The notes beneath the pieces are model-generated. The model was not told the DNA's origin. It did not search any database and saw only the letters and a program-made list of their open reading frames with translations. Shown in pieces: positions 27,918-40,573 of a DNA stretch of 64,000 nucleotides. The translations under genes and the position numbers were made by a program. The DNA comes from Archegozetes longisetosus (Eukaryota > Arthropoda > Arachnida > Sarcoptiformes > Trhypochthoniidae): assembly GCA_018873245.2 (NCBI GenBank), contig JAEMBT020000001.1:3038001-3102000 (forward strand), written 5' to 3'. Within the stretch, counting starts at the first letter, position 1, and each line of letters begins with the position of its first letter.

Positions 27918-27967
27918 GTGTGACGGGAAGCCTGATTGAGAAGATAATCACGCAGATGAACAAAATT
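27918..27967 (+). pseudogene. GRL101-like: Exon 6: second half of LDLa module 5, in-frame TGA at a cysteine
   Basis: A 50-nt exon, acceptor TTGTTAG, donor GTAAGT, phase 2 to 1. It reads CDGKPD, then TGA at 27937-27939, then EDNHADEQN and the last Cys split across the next splice. The TGA is exactly where the fifth LDLa cysteine (TGT/TGC) belongs, one base change away. Exons 5+6 total 96 nt, so skipping both leaves the frame intact. This is the only disabling lesion in the LDLa half of the gene. Confidence 0.78.
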
Positions 27968-29557
27968 GTAAGTTTGATATTTGATTTTCAAATGCATCAT
28001 GTTTTGACTATTTTCTGGATTGGTTGCAATAGTCTTAATTTGAATGCTAAAAATTGTTCTCATAAACATTTTACACATCTATGAAATGTGTTTGAATGAG
28101 AGAAATGGTGAAAGAGAACCAATAGTTACGTCAAAAATTCTTTATGGATAGAAATTAGAACTGAATCATAAAATGAATTTCTAACAAAAAACTCGATAAA
28201 CAGAAAATGATTGATGAGAATGTAGGTGAGGAATTCCATGAAATCTAAATTTTAGCCTTAAGATATGTTTGTTGGCACGTTACTGATTCAACGCTAAGCT
28301 GTAGACAGTTCTGGTACAAATTCAGTAATTTCACAATAGAATGACCAAAAGTGAAAATATGTTCAGTTAAAAAGTTGATTCAGCTACATATTCATCTTAT
28401 ACCTAGATTTTTCATTTTAAAGAATTCCTATATTTATTTGCATTAACTTAGCAATCAGTTTCATAGCTAGGAGTGTGAAAGAATCCATAAAAACATGACT
28501 CAACCTGTTGTTGTCAGAATGTAAAAAAATCAATTTAGAAATAATAAAAATATTTTTTGTCATTTGAAATGAGTCAGAACTGGCAGTTATAAATAGATAA
28601 CTCGTGTATGACAACACAATTTTGACTGTAGTTATGAATTAGATTATGTTCCAATTGTTAAGTCCAGGACAGACTACACATAGCCTTTGGCTAATTTATG
28701 AATAACAGGAATGGACTACTACTCAGTTGTAATTATTGTTAACTTAAACAACTTCAATGTAAAGTCAATATAAGGCTTTTTAAATACAGAATAAGAGAAA
28801 AAATTGCTTAAAGGAAATGGTGAATAGTGCTCTTTTCTCAAATGAACTGATGATAAAGTTACCTAAAAACAGATAAATGTTTAATATGTAAGATAACGAC
28901 TCGTGAGAATAGCATTACATTAGTTGTAAAGTAAAAATATAGTAAACTATTTTGCATATTGAAGCATAAATAATGCATTAAAATACAGTGTATTTCTTCA
29001 TCCAGTTATTGTGTTGTATATTGTAGTTTTTGTATCATATCTAACAAATTAACGAATTATGGTTTGAGTTGTTAGTTAAGTCTTATTATTAGCCAAAAGT
29101 TTAAATCCAACGATAAATTACTCTTTCATAAGCTTGAAATTAAAACCATTAATAAACTTGTAAACTATCTTACACCATTTTAGTTATTAGTTTTTCAGTT
29201 AATTATATGAGTCTTGTTTGAAATAATTGTTTTTGTCCTCAATGTCACGAATACAATGTGGAAAAGAGAATAAATTTGATTTGATCCGACTCTTTGTCTT
29301 TTATAACTTGTAATGCAAGATACGTTATGTTTTCCGGTAATAACATATATGTTAAATTGGAATAACTAATGCTTGCTATATAACTATTTTATTTGAACAC
29401 TACTCTCGTAAGTAAGTTTTGTATTTCTAGGGTTTATAGAAGTATATGTAATGTAAAAACCGATTTTTAACGTCAAGTTGAGCTCTTTTCTGAATAAACC
29501 CTATATCAAATTAAAGCTTATTTTTGTTCCAAAAATGGACTTGACAACGTGTTGAGG

Positions 29558-29561
<4 letters not shown>

Positions 29562-29623
<62 letters not shown>
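29562..29623 (+). repeat. (GA)n microsatellite, 62 nt
   Basis: An uninterrupted GA run ending about 38 nt before exon 7. It probably overlaps the branch-point zone of that intron. Length is likely to vary between individuals. Confidence 0.97.
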
Positions 29624-29628
<5 letters not shown>

Positions 29629-29660
29629 AACTGTAGCATACAATTATGTTTAAATTATAG

Positions 29661-29807
29661 GTAGAAATTGTACGACGAATGAGTATCGCTGCGCAAATTC
29701 TCGGTGTATCCCAAAGGGAAATTTATGCGACACTATTTGCGATTGTGCCGATACATGTGAAGACGAACAATTAGATCAATGCGAACAATATTATCAAATT
29801 ATAAACG
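29661..29807 (+). CDS. GRL101-like: Exon 7: LDLa module 6 with eight cysteines
   Basis: Acceptor AAATTATAG, weaker donor GTTAGA, phase 1-1, 49 codons. The LDLa pattern CTTNEYRC, SRCIPKGNLC, CDC, DQC is clear, but two extra cysteines appear (DTIC before DC, and ADTC after it), giving eight. The extra pair could form a fourth disulfide. The final acidic cluster is EDEQLDQ. A 62-nt GA microsatellite ends about 38 nt before the exon. Confidence 0.82.
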
Positions 29808-31746
29808 GTTAGAGTCATCATTTAAACTTTATTCAATTAAAACTTTTATCTATATTAATCCCTTCTTTTGTCTTGTCTATAAATCCTACATTCCTTCGAG
29901 CCCTAAACAACTTTATATTGCATTCTTTCCTAACTCTTCATTAAGATATACCTCAGCTTTTAGTTTTTGGAAAAAACCATTTATTTCTTAGTTATTTTCT
30001 AAGTCAATCAAATATTTGTTTGCCACAGAAAGTGGCACATAAGACAATTGTGACACACGAGACAGTTGTGGCCTCAGACACTAAAATTTGTTTTAGATAC
30101 CAACACTTAACAGTGAATTATAAAAATGCTATAATAATAGCACTCCATCATAATTGATTAGTCCGTTATCATAGATTAAAATTGAATTATTGAAATTCTA
30201 GTTCAGTTTTTTTCTTTATTAACCTCAACTTCATTGTTGTGTTGAGCTGTTTATTCTCGACAGTGCCGGAGTCATAAACTCAGAGTTTAGAAAACCAAAG
30301 CTATAACTGTTTTATGATTTAATACTTGCGATAAGTCTTCATCCACTAAGAGAATATTTTCTGTATTCACCCAAAAATGGGTCATATTTTGAGAAAATTC
30401 CTAATACTATTTATTATCAGAAGATCCTATGAACTTATGATTACGGAAGCGCTGACATTTGATATTTGGAACTTTAAGAGAATTTCAATGAGAATCTCTG
30501 TCCTAACCTAACCTAAAAATAACAAAATTACTTAAGTAGTGTCACTTAAAGCAAAAAAGATAACACTTCACTTGAATGATCAGAGAATCCTAGCGTGGCT
30601 ATTTGATCCATTCCCATGGTACTAATTCAAGAACTGATTCTTTGAATCATGTCCTCGAACTTCAATTCAATTGCACTACAAATAAGGTATTTGTCTGCTA
30701 CCAGTTGTTTAATATTTCAGGACTAAAATTAGATGGATTACGATTGCAATTCAGATGCACTCAACTTTAGCTCAATATTGTTCAAATGCTGATCAGCTTA
30801 AGTCAAGTGCAATGTGTATCGGGTTTTTCATTATGTCAGTCAATTACATTCTCTGTCAATGTTTGCGAAATGTTCAAAAGACTCAAATTTGTTTGATTGA
30901 TCAAGAGAAATAGCTTTTCATCTGATCTCTTGTAGATATATATTACTGAAAGTTATAAATAACACACTCAGAAACTTGATAGCCCACAATAGAAACCAGA
31001 AATGATACACTGTTAGCTATACTTTTGATCTTTCACAATACATCGTATATAAATAGACTAATTTCATGTTTAATATAGTAAAGTAAATTATAAGTAAAAA
31101 CTTGCTCAAAAATGAATGTGCACTTCAAGAAGGTTGACATGATTTTTCTTGTTGCTATCGCGGGTTATAAAGTTTTCAACTGTACATTTTGGGAGAAAAG
31201 CAATGAATATTTCGAAGGAATTAAGTTCGAGTGAATTTCATTGACAGAATTTTAAGAGATATAGATATGGATCAAAAACGGCGCTCATTGAACAAATTTA
31301 TGAATCAAGAACTATATTAAACTAATATATTTGAATATTATTATTTTTTTATGTGAAATAGTAGTTTTTGAGAAAAAGCAGCAGCTCCTTCATAATCAAA
31401 TTTACTCTAACTTTATATCCTATAAAATCAAATCCAACACAAATGCTTTCCATAAAAACTTGAAGAATAAACCTTTTTATGATCAGCTAAAGTTGCAAAT
31501 GTCAGACACTTTCATATCTATGATGAATAAGAATCATTTTCTTTTCAATCGATGCAACGAGAGAACATATTTATAGAAAACAATAAAACAACACATCATT
31601 TCTTATTTTATGGAATAACCTAACCTAACTTAAAATGAAATTGAGTAAAATAAGTTTCAGGCAATCTTTGATGATGCAGGTCTTAAGAATTAAATTATTT
31701 TAATGAATTGAACCAGTATTTGACAAGATCGGGATATTATATTTAG

Positions 31747-31902
31747 GATTGAGCGTGTGTAAGACATCGACAACAGTGGCGTGTACTCTATCAGAAAATG
31801 GGAAAGTAGTAGAGCGATGTATTGGCATAAATTACACCTGCAATGGATACAATGACTGTCTTCGAAACTTCGCTGACGATGAATATGGCTGTCAATATGG
31901 AG
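31747..31902 (+). CDS. GRL101-like: Exon 8: LDLa module 7, extended loops
   Basis: Acceptor ATATTTAG, donor GTAATC, phase 1-1, 52 codons. Six cysteines: VCKTSTTVAC, a long ten-residue loop (TLSENGKVVER), then C, YTC, NDC and YGC. The end reads RNFADDEYGC, keeping acidic residues. The loops between Cys2-Cys3 and Cys3-Cys4 are longer than usual. No lesion. Confidence 0.83.
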
Positions 31903-32537
31903 GTAATCAAATAAATATTAACGTTATTAATGTTGACGTCGCTTTTGTTTGCATTTTGTTGAGTATAACATAAACTACTTTATGACTTATATCAAATCTT
32001 TGCTTTATTCACATTAGAGTCAGTTCTATGAGATTCAATTCATTTCATACACTCTTTTCAAATCCTCTGCAATAATTTCTATGATGATTTAACTTTTCTT
32101 CTAAAATAATTTTATGTTTTGAAGTTTTTCATATTTTTCAGCTCATAAACTGATTGTTTGATTCTTTACTTCGAGGTTTTAAACAATTATACATTAACTT
32201 TAAAGAATTGTCTCAGGAAGCTTATTTAAAAATCTAACACTAATTTTCCCATTTAATCACTTCAAATAAGTCTTATTTCTCATCAAAATGAAAAAAAAAT
32301 GAAAACAAAGGTTAATTACACGTGAAAGAAAATTTAATTAATTAGTTAAAACTTAATCAGAGCTGAAGTGAAAATTGTTGATAGCGTTCTGCATGAATAA
32401 GACAAAGCTTTGCTTTCGAGTCTGATTTGTGTGATTTTTCGATAGCCATTAAGATAAATTCGTTGATATAAGTTTAATTGCACTTTAAAGTTTCAATTAA
32501 TGCACACAACAGATTGGTTTATACGAGCACTAAGTTT

Positions 32538-33034
32538 GTACAATACTTTTCATAAGAGTGTGAGTTTGCACTGAATAGTCAATTCTGATAAGACTTGAAT
32601 TTTTGTTAATCTTTTAATATCGCATTTTGAATCTTCAAAAAACTAATTAGTAATCCAAACAACTTACAAGTCATACCCAAAATCGCTCAGTCAGTCATTT
32701 TCTGTTCAATTGAAGGCATGCTCTTTTAATGTTATAATAAGAATATGGGCTAATTACAAATTTTGGGTGAAGATACTTAGCTGTTATTATATTTGATCGG
32801 ATGTCGATTAAAGTCGTCATTTAAGTGATTTCGTTTATAACACTAACAAACATGTTTCAATAGAAAGTGACTGACTTTTATTTTTAGTGATTTTGGTTAT
32901 GACTTTAAGTTATTTGGATTACTAATTAGTTATTTGAAGATTGAAAATGCGATATTAAAAGATTAACAAGAACTGAAGTCTTATCAAAACTGACTATTAA
33001 ATGCAAACTCACACTCTTATGAAAAGTATTGTAC
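32538..33034. repeat. About 500-bp foldback (inverted repeat, arms about 180 bp)
   Basis: The sequence from GTACAATACTTTTCATAAGA on the left returns in reverse complement at 33034. The match continues through TTAATCTTTTAATATCGCAT and CATACCCAAAATCG. The loop is about 32727-32850. No clear target duplication was seen. It lies in the 7.4-kb intron before exon 9 and its transcript could form a long hairpin. Confidence 0.75.
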
Positions 33035-36000
33035 AATAATTGTTTTGTTCGTAGTTTAATGAGAGTTCACTTACTAACGCTTTATAAGTTTTCACTTTAG
33101 AGTCATATAATCGGATTATTTTGCTGTAAACCTTGAAGTAGACATTCAAATCATTTGAAAAATTTGCTTATATGTGAATGAGTCAATACAATTATCATCG
33201 GTTTTATAGTTCCAGTCAAAATCAATAATTTGTCAAGTCTTTTCAATCCATCACAATTTTCAAATTAATTGTATGGAAACTAATATTTGTCTCATCTTAA
33301 ATTTCGGTTCTAGCTAGTACATTGGTCATTTTTTGTTACGAATCCAATCGGTTGGTCAAAAGTAGAGAAACCAATTTCTCGAACCCCGAAGAACTGATCG
33401 CTTTCAGACTCCAATCTCAATCGAGATTCGAGCTTGAGACTCAAGAACCCTCGAACTCCAAACAATACAAAAGGAGAAAGCTTATTCAATAAAAAGTTTA
33501 TATGACTTATATTTTCCATTTAAATTAAACAAGTACACTAGGAACAGCGATAATCGTTGGATAAAAAATAATTTGTATTTAACTCGAAATAAATATAAGA
33601 CAATCTTTTGATTTCAAATTTATCATTTCATAAGTCAGTATTTGACTCAATGTTTAGTCTTATAGAACATTAAAATATTGAGTTTTTAAAAATAAACGAT
33701 TAATTTGACATTTTGATTCGATTTAAACAGAATATTGGATACACTTAACAATTGATTTATTATCATCAGCAAATATTAAATATGAACGCAAATCAGTGTC
33801 CACATGACTCACTCACAAGAACACTAAGCTTTAGTCGGAGTATGACTTGACTGACGGCTAACTTTAATCATTTCAGGTGTAACACCTAGTTACTATCTAT
33901 GGATTTTTCATAGAAAAACTAATCCTAAAGTTATCACTTGAGTTGATGTCAGTTTTGTCAATATGAAAATTGTCACTTATGCTATACATTTTTCTAGCTA
34001 TTGCTTAAGTAGTACTTTGGAATAAGGCTATGCCTAAAGTCAGCTTATTGTTAGGCTGTTAAATGTTATTTCTTATATTAGATCTGTTAGGAATAGCTCA
34101 AAACCTATGACTATTAGTGATTAATCTTACAAGTTATAAGATTCAACTCTTAAAGTGATCACTATAGTTAGGAAGATGTTAGAACTTTTTTATAAGTTGA
34201 GACATACCCCGTCTTTGTGATATGAATAAAGATGTGCATTTCATTAATCTTATCATTATTTCTATCAATCAATAAAAAATATAGGGTATGTATCAAGACT
34301 TGTATAAAGATCCTACATTTTTCTAACTACAGTGGTAACTGTTTCAAACTATAAGAGCTAAATCAATAAAAACATATCCCAAGACTCATAACTAGTCTAA
34401 TAAAAACTAATTTCTATGCATTACTCTGCCGCAGGAATTAGAGTGAGTGAGATTCGAGTTTTTTTTAGCAATATCCAACTTAGCCTAAATTTATACGCGT
34501 AAAAATTAAGAGAAACTCGTTTAACAAAACAAAAATGAATGATCCAGAATTAACATAATTACTCCTTTAAATCAGTTCTTTCACAACTTTCATGATTTGT
34601 TGAACTAAATGATTGCTTAATTTTAATAAACAACTTCAACTTTGACATTAACAGTTAAAATTAATCTAAAAATTAGTTCATATACATTGTTATTGGTTTA
34701 TGAAACAAATTAACTTCGCTTCTGCTCTGAAAACCTAAATTCTAATGATCTGAAAGATAAATCGTCGCTTAAAATTGAAACATCAAACGAAACTAAACTT
34801 AAAATGAGACTATTTGTAATGATGGAAATGAAGAATAAGGCACGTGCAATAAAAGTAAATTTACATTAGTTTTCTGAATTAAATGAAAAGTACAAAACAC
34901 ATTTAAATGAAAATTTGTCTAAAGCAAAAATATATATTTAAGTCAAATTTTTATAATTTGTAAGGCGCTAACACTCCTACTTGATCCACAGCTCTCAATT
35001 AAGTCTTAAGGTCACGCGTTAAGTTTTTACCACTTCTGTGGGTGACCATTTTAGATATTTCTCTGGATTCGTTTAAAATCAGTCAAGGTTTTAGATTTCT
35101 TTCTTATTTAGTTTGAAATCACTTTTGATTGATTTGATATTTCGAAAGTTAGAGAAAAGATTTAGTAAAATATAACTTAAGTAAATTATTCAAACTTGCA
35201 AACTATAGCAAACAATATGAAAACAATACTGTATCGATCGAAAGTACTATATTTATAATCCTTCAGGATTTAAGGCATGAACGATAGCACATCATAAGAT
35301 TATAAGTAGTAAGCTATAGCTTCAATAGTATTACATATTCACTAGTAGTTGTTTCGAGCTTATAGTGTTTTAGTACTTGCATTATTTATCTGTTAAGATA
35401 CTCTGCGTTGAATAACCAAGACTCATTCTTCATAAATTAAGCTCACTTTCATTTGTCATATTTTTAATCTCATTTTTCTGTTTTGAATCAACAGAATTTG
35501 ACTAGCTAAAATATAAAAATTATCAAGGATCTTTTTAGAAATACTCTAATTCTCTAATATTTACTTAAAAGTCAAACTGTCGCAAACTGCTATAAATTGT
35601 TACAATTGTTGAAGTTTTAGAAATAATGTCAGTATATAATTCAATTTGAATTATATACATTAGTAAAGGTGTGAAAATTATATACATTTTTAAAAAATTT
35701 CTTGAATTCTAAACCATTTTGATACTTGCTTCCAGAATAGAAATTATAATTACTGAAAGTTTAGTTCAAAATAACTCGGAAGTGTAAAAAATTTTAATTT
35801 TCATCACTTGAGTGCTATGCAAGAAAGTGTGTTTGGCAGGAGTTAAGTCCAGTCAATTTTTGAATGCAGACATTTTCTATAATGATTAAACAGAAAATAG
35901 TTGTATACACTCCAGATTTGATGATTGCAATTATTCATCATATATTAATATATTGAGTTATCTTTCCATATGAAACGTGATAGTCAATTATTAAAGTTAG

Positions 36001-38924
36001 CAATGTTTTCATATCTGTATTCATCACATACATGCTGAGAATAACAAACAAAATCTAGGAGTTAGTGATTTTGGATAAGGCTATTTCGTGCCTTCTCTTA
36101 TATTTATTGTTTATTCGAAACAAAAACATTTGTTTTCCCAATAGATAAGAAGAGGCTAACTCTCTGCTAAGATTAGGTTTTGCAAACTAAAAACCGGATA
36201 AGTATCTCATATTTCTTTCTCTATTTGAACGTACAGTTAAGAATTTATTAATGATCGATAGCAACTATAGTAACATATCTGAGGATGTATTTAAAAAGTT
36301 ATTCATGTATTCATAGAGGTACATTTAGTAAGATAAAACACGTTGTGTACATGTATTAATTCCTAACAAGGTATACCAGGAAACGTGATTTAAAAGCATA
36401 GCAACGAACTGCCCATCAGTTGCTAGCAATATCTATCGTCGATTATTAAGTTTTAGGGTGTACTGTTCAATGTATTGCTACATAATTTACAAACTTTCAA
36501 ATTGAGCCCAAAAGTTGAATGCTCCTGAGGAAGAGACAAAAATCCAGTTTAAGCAAAGGAATAAATTTCAAGCTTAAGAAAATGTATTATTTATAACATA
36601 TGAAACGAGATAACGATCTGTTTGGTATAAAAACCAAACTTTTAGTATTCAATTATATTCTGACAAAAAAGTGTTGAACTATATTTTTGAAACCTTAATA
36701 AGCTCTTAGTTAAAAATAGTAGAGATTTTGTAAAATATAGTTTTGGAAGTCCATCAAAATTACTTCTTTAGTAGAAATTGAGTTGACAATATCAGAGAAA
36801 TACAAAACTTAAATTACAATAATCATTGATTTGAGCGATAGATCTTTTGAAATAGTAGCTATCAAATGGGGACTATAGTGTTCCAATAATTAATTTTCTT
36901 TTCTATTTCAACTGAAATACTTGAAACGTATGGTTATTTTAACAAAATTAGATCTCGTGTAAGACAATGTAGAAGATTTAGTATTGGATTTCATTTTGAA
37001 CTACATGACAGAATTGCCATAATCAGTATTGCGTACTTTTACAAAATTCAATTCACAGACAAAAAGACTCAATAACTGTATTCATCATTTATCAGGATTT
37101 TAGAGATTTCACATCCATTCAATCACTTGTCTGTCTTATGTAATACCTGTAAGGGTTCATACACTACATAAACCCTAAAAGTATTACATAAATACGACCA
37201 CTGAATAAAAGGAATAAATTACTTTCATATGAAAGCAATTTTGATACCTATGAATGAGTCTGTAATGAAAATATGCACTTTTGGGCTAATTTTCAATATA
37301 AGTTAAAGTTAAGAGATGAACTAATAGTAGCATTGGTTAAACTCATTTCAAAGGTTTAGTGATTACACAAGAAGTTGTGTAAGCTAAGTCAGAATTGAGT
37401 TCAGTCTCATTAAAATGAGATTATTGTGATCTTTAACTATGAAATATCTATTTAGACCAAATGATTGGATATAATTTTAGTAATGATTCTGATGTACAGT
37501 CAACTTTAAGTACATCTCCATTAGTCCCTCGTACGTAAGTTTGATGACTTTTGCCTCGTTATATATACTTCTATATGTCATTCATTTATAAAGTAGTAAA
37601 TTAATTGATAGATTCAAATAATTTGCCTATTCATTGAACTACTTATGAAAAAATACTAAACTTTAAACGTGAATAAGTATCAAAAAGTCACTCAAAATTA
37701 ATGGCTTCTTGGGTCAAATTCGTTGAAAGATCAAGCTTTTAAGGAGAATAAACCTATTAATTCATATAATTGTAATTAAGTTTTTGAGCTGTCACTAATT
37801 TATGAATTGCGCTTATCAGGATTAAGGGAGACGTACTTGATGTTAACTGTACTTTGTGTAACTGTACTTAGTTTTAACTGTATTAGTATTCAAGATTAGT
37901 ACCAAATGCCTATAATTAGCTAAAGATATCTCAAAGGATTTGGAGAATGCTTTATGAGTAAATAAAATATTATTTTGACATGATAGAAAAATATATTATT
38001 GAATGACAACAATAATGATACTGCAAAGTATACATTCAAAATATTTTATTATGGATGTGATGCGTTTGAATCAGGGTAATTATAATATATTTGAAAACTT
38101 GAAAATTATCAAAAGATCTAATTTAGCTGAATCATTTCTGCCTAAGTCTATAATGGTCTAGTTGTCAGTATGAACTCACTTTTATGAACTAATTTTCTAT
38201 CTTTCATAAACTAATTGTCTATCATTCTTTTCAAATTAGTTGCGATTCACTGTTCCTCTTATTCCAACTAAATTCAGTCATCAACTGAACTAAAATCTAT
38301 TGAATTTTTGCTCAACTCGTAATCTTTTTTTATTGATCATTAAATGATATTGCTGTCCAAAATTTTCAATGTTTGAAATTTGACGGAAAATATACTGAAA
38401 TAATAGATGGTATTTATCGTCAAAACCAAAGTAACTTTCGTTAGTCACGATTTAATGTGGATTTTTCTAACTCATCCAATCAAAATTGATTCTCACATTA
38501 ATGACCAGAGTTTTATTTTTGAATTGCATTTATGATTTGTTTCGCTGTATTTCAAATGAAGGAAATGCTTTCAATAAGACAGGCAGAGAAGCTTTTATCA
38601 GAGTTCACTTATTCTTATATTTAGAGAAAAATCTGACCATGTCTCCAATGACCTGACATCGATTTAGAAGTTTATTACACCAATAAATGATAAGTTAGTA
38701 TAGTGTTCAAATTGTATTATTCCAGTGCTTTATCTTAAGGTTTGCTTCACATTTGAATCAATAGCTTTATGTTTCAGTTAATCACAAATCGTGTCTATAT
38801 TTGACTCTTCTAGTCATCAAATGTTTTATTTATTTTGAACAACATTTCGATCGATAACTTATCAGAAAAGTACAATTCTTTTCATATACTTCCTATCGTC
38901 GTAACAAAAAATAATATCAAACCT

Positions 38925-39064
38925 CAATTAAACCTGTCTAACTGTAATATGTAGTTATGCGATTTTTCACATTCAATAACAATTAAGCCATGCCTTTCTA
39001 TGACATGTTTACGTGGTTGTTTTAAAAGCGCTTAAGTGCAGTCACAGTTAGACAGCTTTTATTG
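38925..39064. mobile_element. Short pogo-like MITE (CAGTRAAACC family)
   Basis: 140 bp. The ends read CAATTAAACCTGTCTAACTG and, in reverse complement, CAATAAAAGCTGTCTAACTG. Internal TTAAGCCATG and GCGCTTAAG segments match the copy at 41359, which shows both belong to one family. It ends about 260 bp before exon 9. Confidence 0.6.
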
Positions 39065-39327
39065 TATTAGAATAAATATACTGCTATTGATTCTCATGAA
39101 AAGATATCGCTGGAAAGAGATTGTCATAAGGAAATGTTAAACCGATATATCATAATCTGGTGAACTGAAGAACTTGAAACATGAATACCCGATTGGGCAC
39201 AAGTATATGAATGGCAAACTTGTTTTTTCAGTATTTGAGTTGAATAAAATATTGGAACTCTATACTCATTCAGCTTTATCTTAATAGAAAAACATTTATT
39301 GAATAAAAGTTTTTATTAAATTCATAG

Positions 39328-39459
39328 GATATACTCAAGAGAAATGTATGTCAATGGGAGACCACTTTTGGTGTCCATTAGAAAAGCGATGCCTTCCAAA
39401 GCAAGTTCGATGCAATCACATACCAGAATGTCTGAATGCCACCGATGAAATTGGATGCG
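39328..39459 (+). CDS. GRL101-like: Exon 9: LDLa module 8
   Basis: Acceptor TTCATAG, donor GTATGT, phase 1-1, 44 codons. A full LDLa module: CMSMGDHFWC, RCLPKQVRC, PECLNATDEIGC. Six cysteines and N-x-x-D-E acidics are present. It follows a 7.4 kb intron containing a foldback repeat. The intron to exon 10 is only 67 bp. Confidence 0.9.
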
Positions 39460-39526
39460 GTATGTTTTGCAAATCAAAATTTATGGAAAGTTATAATGAA
39501 AAAATATGTTTTTTGTCAATTTTTAG

Positions 39527-39637
39527 AGGTTGAGTCGTGTACTGGATTTTTATGCTCTAATGGCCAGTGCATTGATTTGAGTGCTCGGTGTGACGCTCTA
39601 CTCGACTGTTATGACAAGAGTGACGAAACTTCTTGTG
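39527..39637 (+). CDS. GRL101-like: Exon 10: LDLa module 9
   Basis: Acceptor TTTTTAG, donor GTAATT, phase 1-1, 37 codons. The module is compact and complete: CTGFLCSNGQCIDLSARC followed by DALLDCYDKSDETSC. All six cysteines and the DxSDE cage are kept. Confidence 0.92.
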
Positions 39638-39721
39638 GTAATTTCTTCTCCTCTTTTCAATAATCATATCTTTCAATAGTCATGCCTTTCATTGACATAT
39701 CTACTGATTTGCTTTTGTTAG

Positions 39722-39778
39722 AAGACTACCCGTGTTTGGATGGATATCGTAAATGCCTTTCTGGACAATGCATTCCAA
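39722..39778 (+). CDS. GRL101-like: Exon 11: first half of LDLa module 10
   Basis: A 57-nt exon, acceptor TTTGTTAG, donor GTCAGT, phase 1-1. It reads EDYPCLDGYRKCLSGQCIP, holding cysteines 1-3. The second half of this module starts exon 12, so the module is split by an intron after the CIP motif, as module 5 is split at a similar point. Confidence 0.85.
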
Positions 39779-40252
39779 GTCAGTTGTCATCTCATTATTT
39801 TTATGATTAATGTGGGATCGCATGTATCAATTTACGATCGCTATTATGCCTGATAAGTGCTGAGTCAGTCCCAGCTCTTAGCTCTCGACTGGGTTTTTAT
39901 GTCTAATTTGAGTTAAACTTAAAAAGAAAACTAAATCATAGTTTGATTCAAATATGAAATGCAAGCTAAGCAGCATTTATATGAAATTGCATTTTAATTC
40001 AATACTTCATAGTTTAAGGATAATAGGAAAGTCTTATTCACGAAAATGTATCGATTCATTCAAGAACACAATGATTTTAACCCTCTCTTATTCTTCTTAA
40101 AAGATTTTATCAATTTAGCAGATAATAAATATTAATTGAGGCAAAATATTACATTTTTATTGCTAGAAAAACATTGTATGTCATTAAACATAGCAGATAT
40201 CGCAAATATATCCGAAAAATAGTTATGACTAATCATGAGTTATGTTGAATAG

Positions 40253-40573
40253 ATTTGTTTTGGTGCGATTACGTGAACGACTGTCCGGACAAATCTGATG
40301 AAATGGATTGTCCAAATCATCAAAGAGAGTGCAAAGAACATGAATTTGTCTGTGATAACGGGCAGTGTATTTCAAATAAATATCGCTGTTTCTTAACTGC
40401 CGACAAAAGGAAAGGTTGTGCCGATAAATCAAACCTTAAAAATTGCAGCAAATGGTTGTGTCAAAGTGATCAGATTAAGTGTGCTGACAGTTATTGTGTG
40501 GACGGACAGCTTAAGTGTAATGGAAAAATAGACTGTCCAATATTTTCTGATTGGGCCGATGAAGAGTTTTGTC
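40253..40573 (+). CDS. GRL101-like: Exon 12: second half of LDLa 10 plus LDLa 11 and 12
   Basis: Acceptor TTGAATAG, donor GTAAGT, phase 1-1, 107 codons, the longest LDLa exon. It starts FWCDYVNDCPDKSDEMDC (cysteines 4-6 of module 10). Module 11 is CKEHEFVCDNGQCIS to LKNC, with an unusual basic insert (TADKRKGC). Module 12 is CQSDQIKC, SYCVDGQLKC, IDCPIFSDWADEEFC. No lesion. If the donor is ignored the frame stays open for 39 more codons to a stop at 40690-40692, so intron retention would give a soluble LDLa-only protein. Confidence 0.92.

Larger units (their letters stand above)
31903..39327. other. Intron between exons 8 and 9
   Basis: 7.4 kb containing a 500-bp foldback (32538) and one MITE (38925). 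A GC-richer patch at 33340-33460, with repeated TCGAAC/TCGAG words, is unexplained. No exon was recognised. Confidence 0.55.

Noticed and set aside
27937..27939. TGA at a cysteine position as selenocysteine
   Set aside because: Sec often replaces Cys, but LDLa cysteines are structural, the same gene has TAG and TAA stops and frameshifts, and no SECIS element can be shown.
31331..31576. 81-codon open frame in the intron before exon 8
   Set aside because: No domain, low-complexity Asn/Lys/Phe composition typical of random AT-rich frames.
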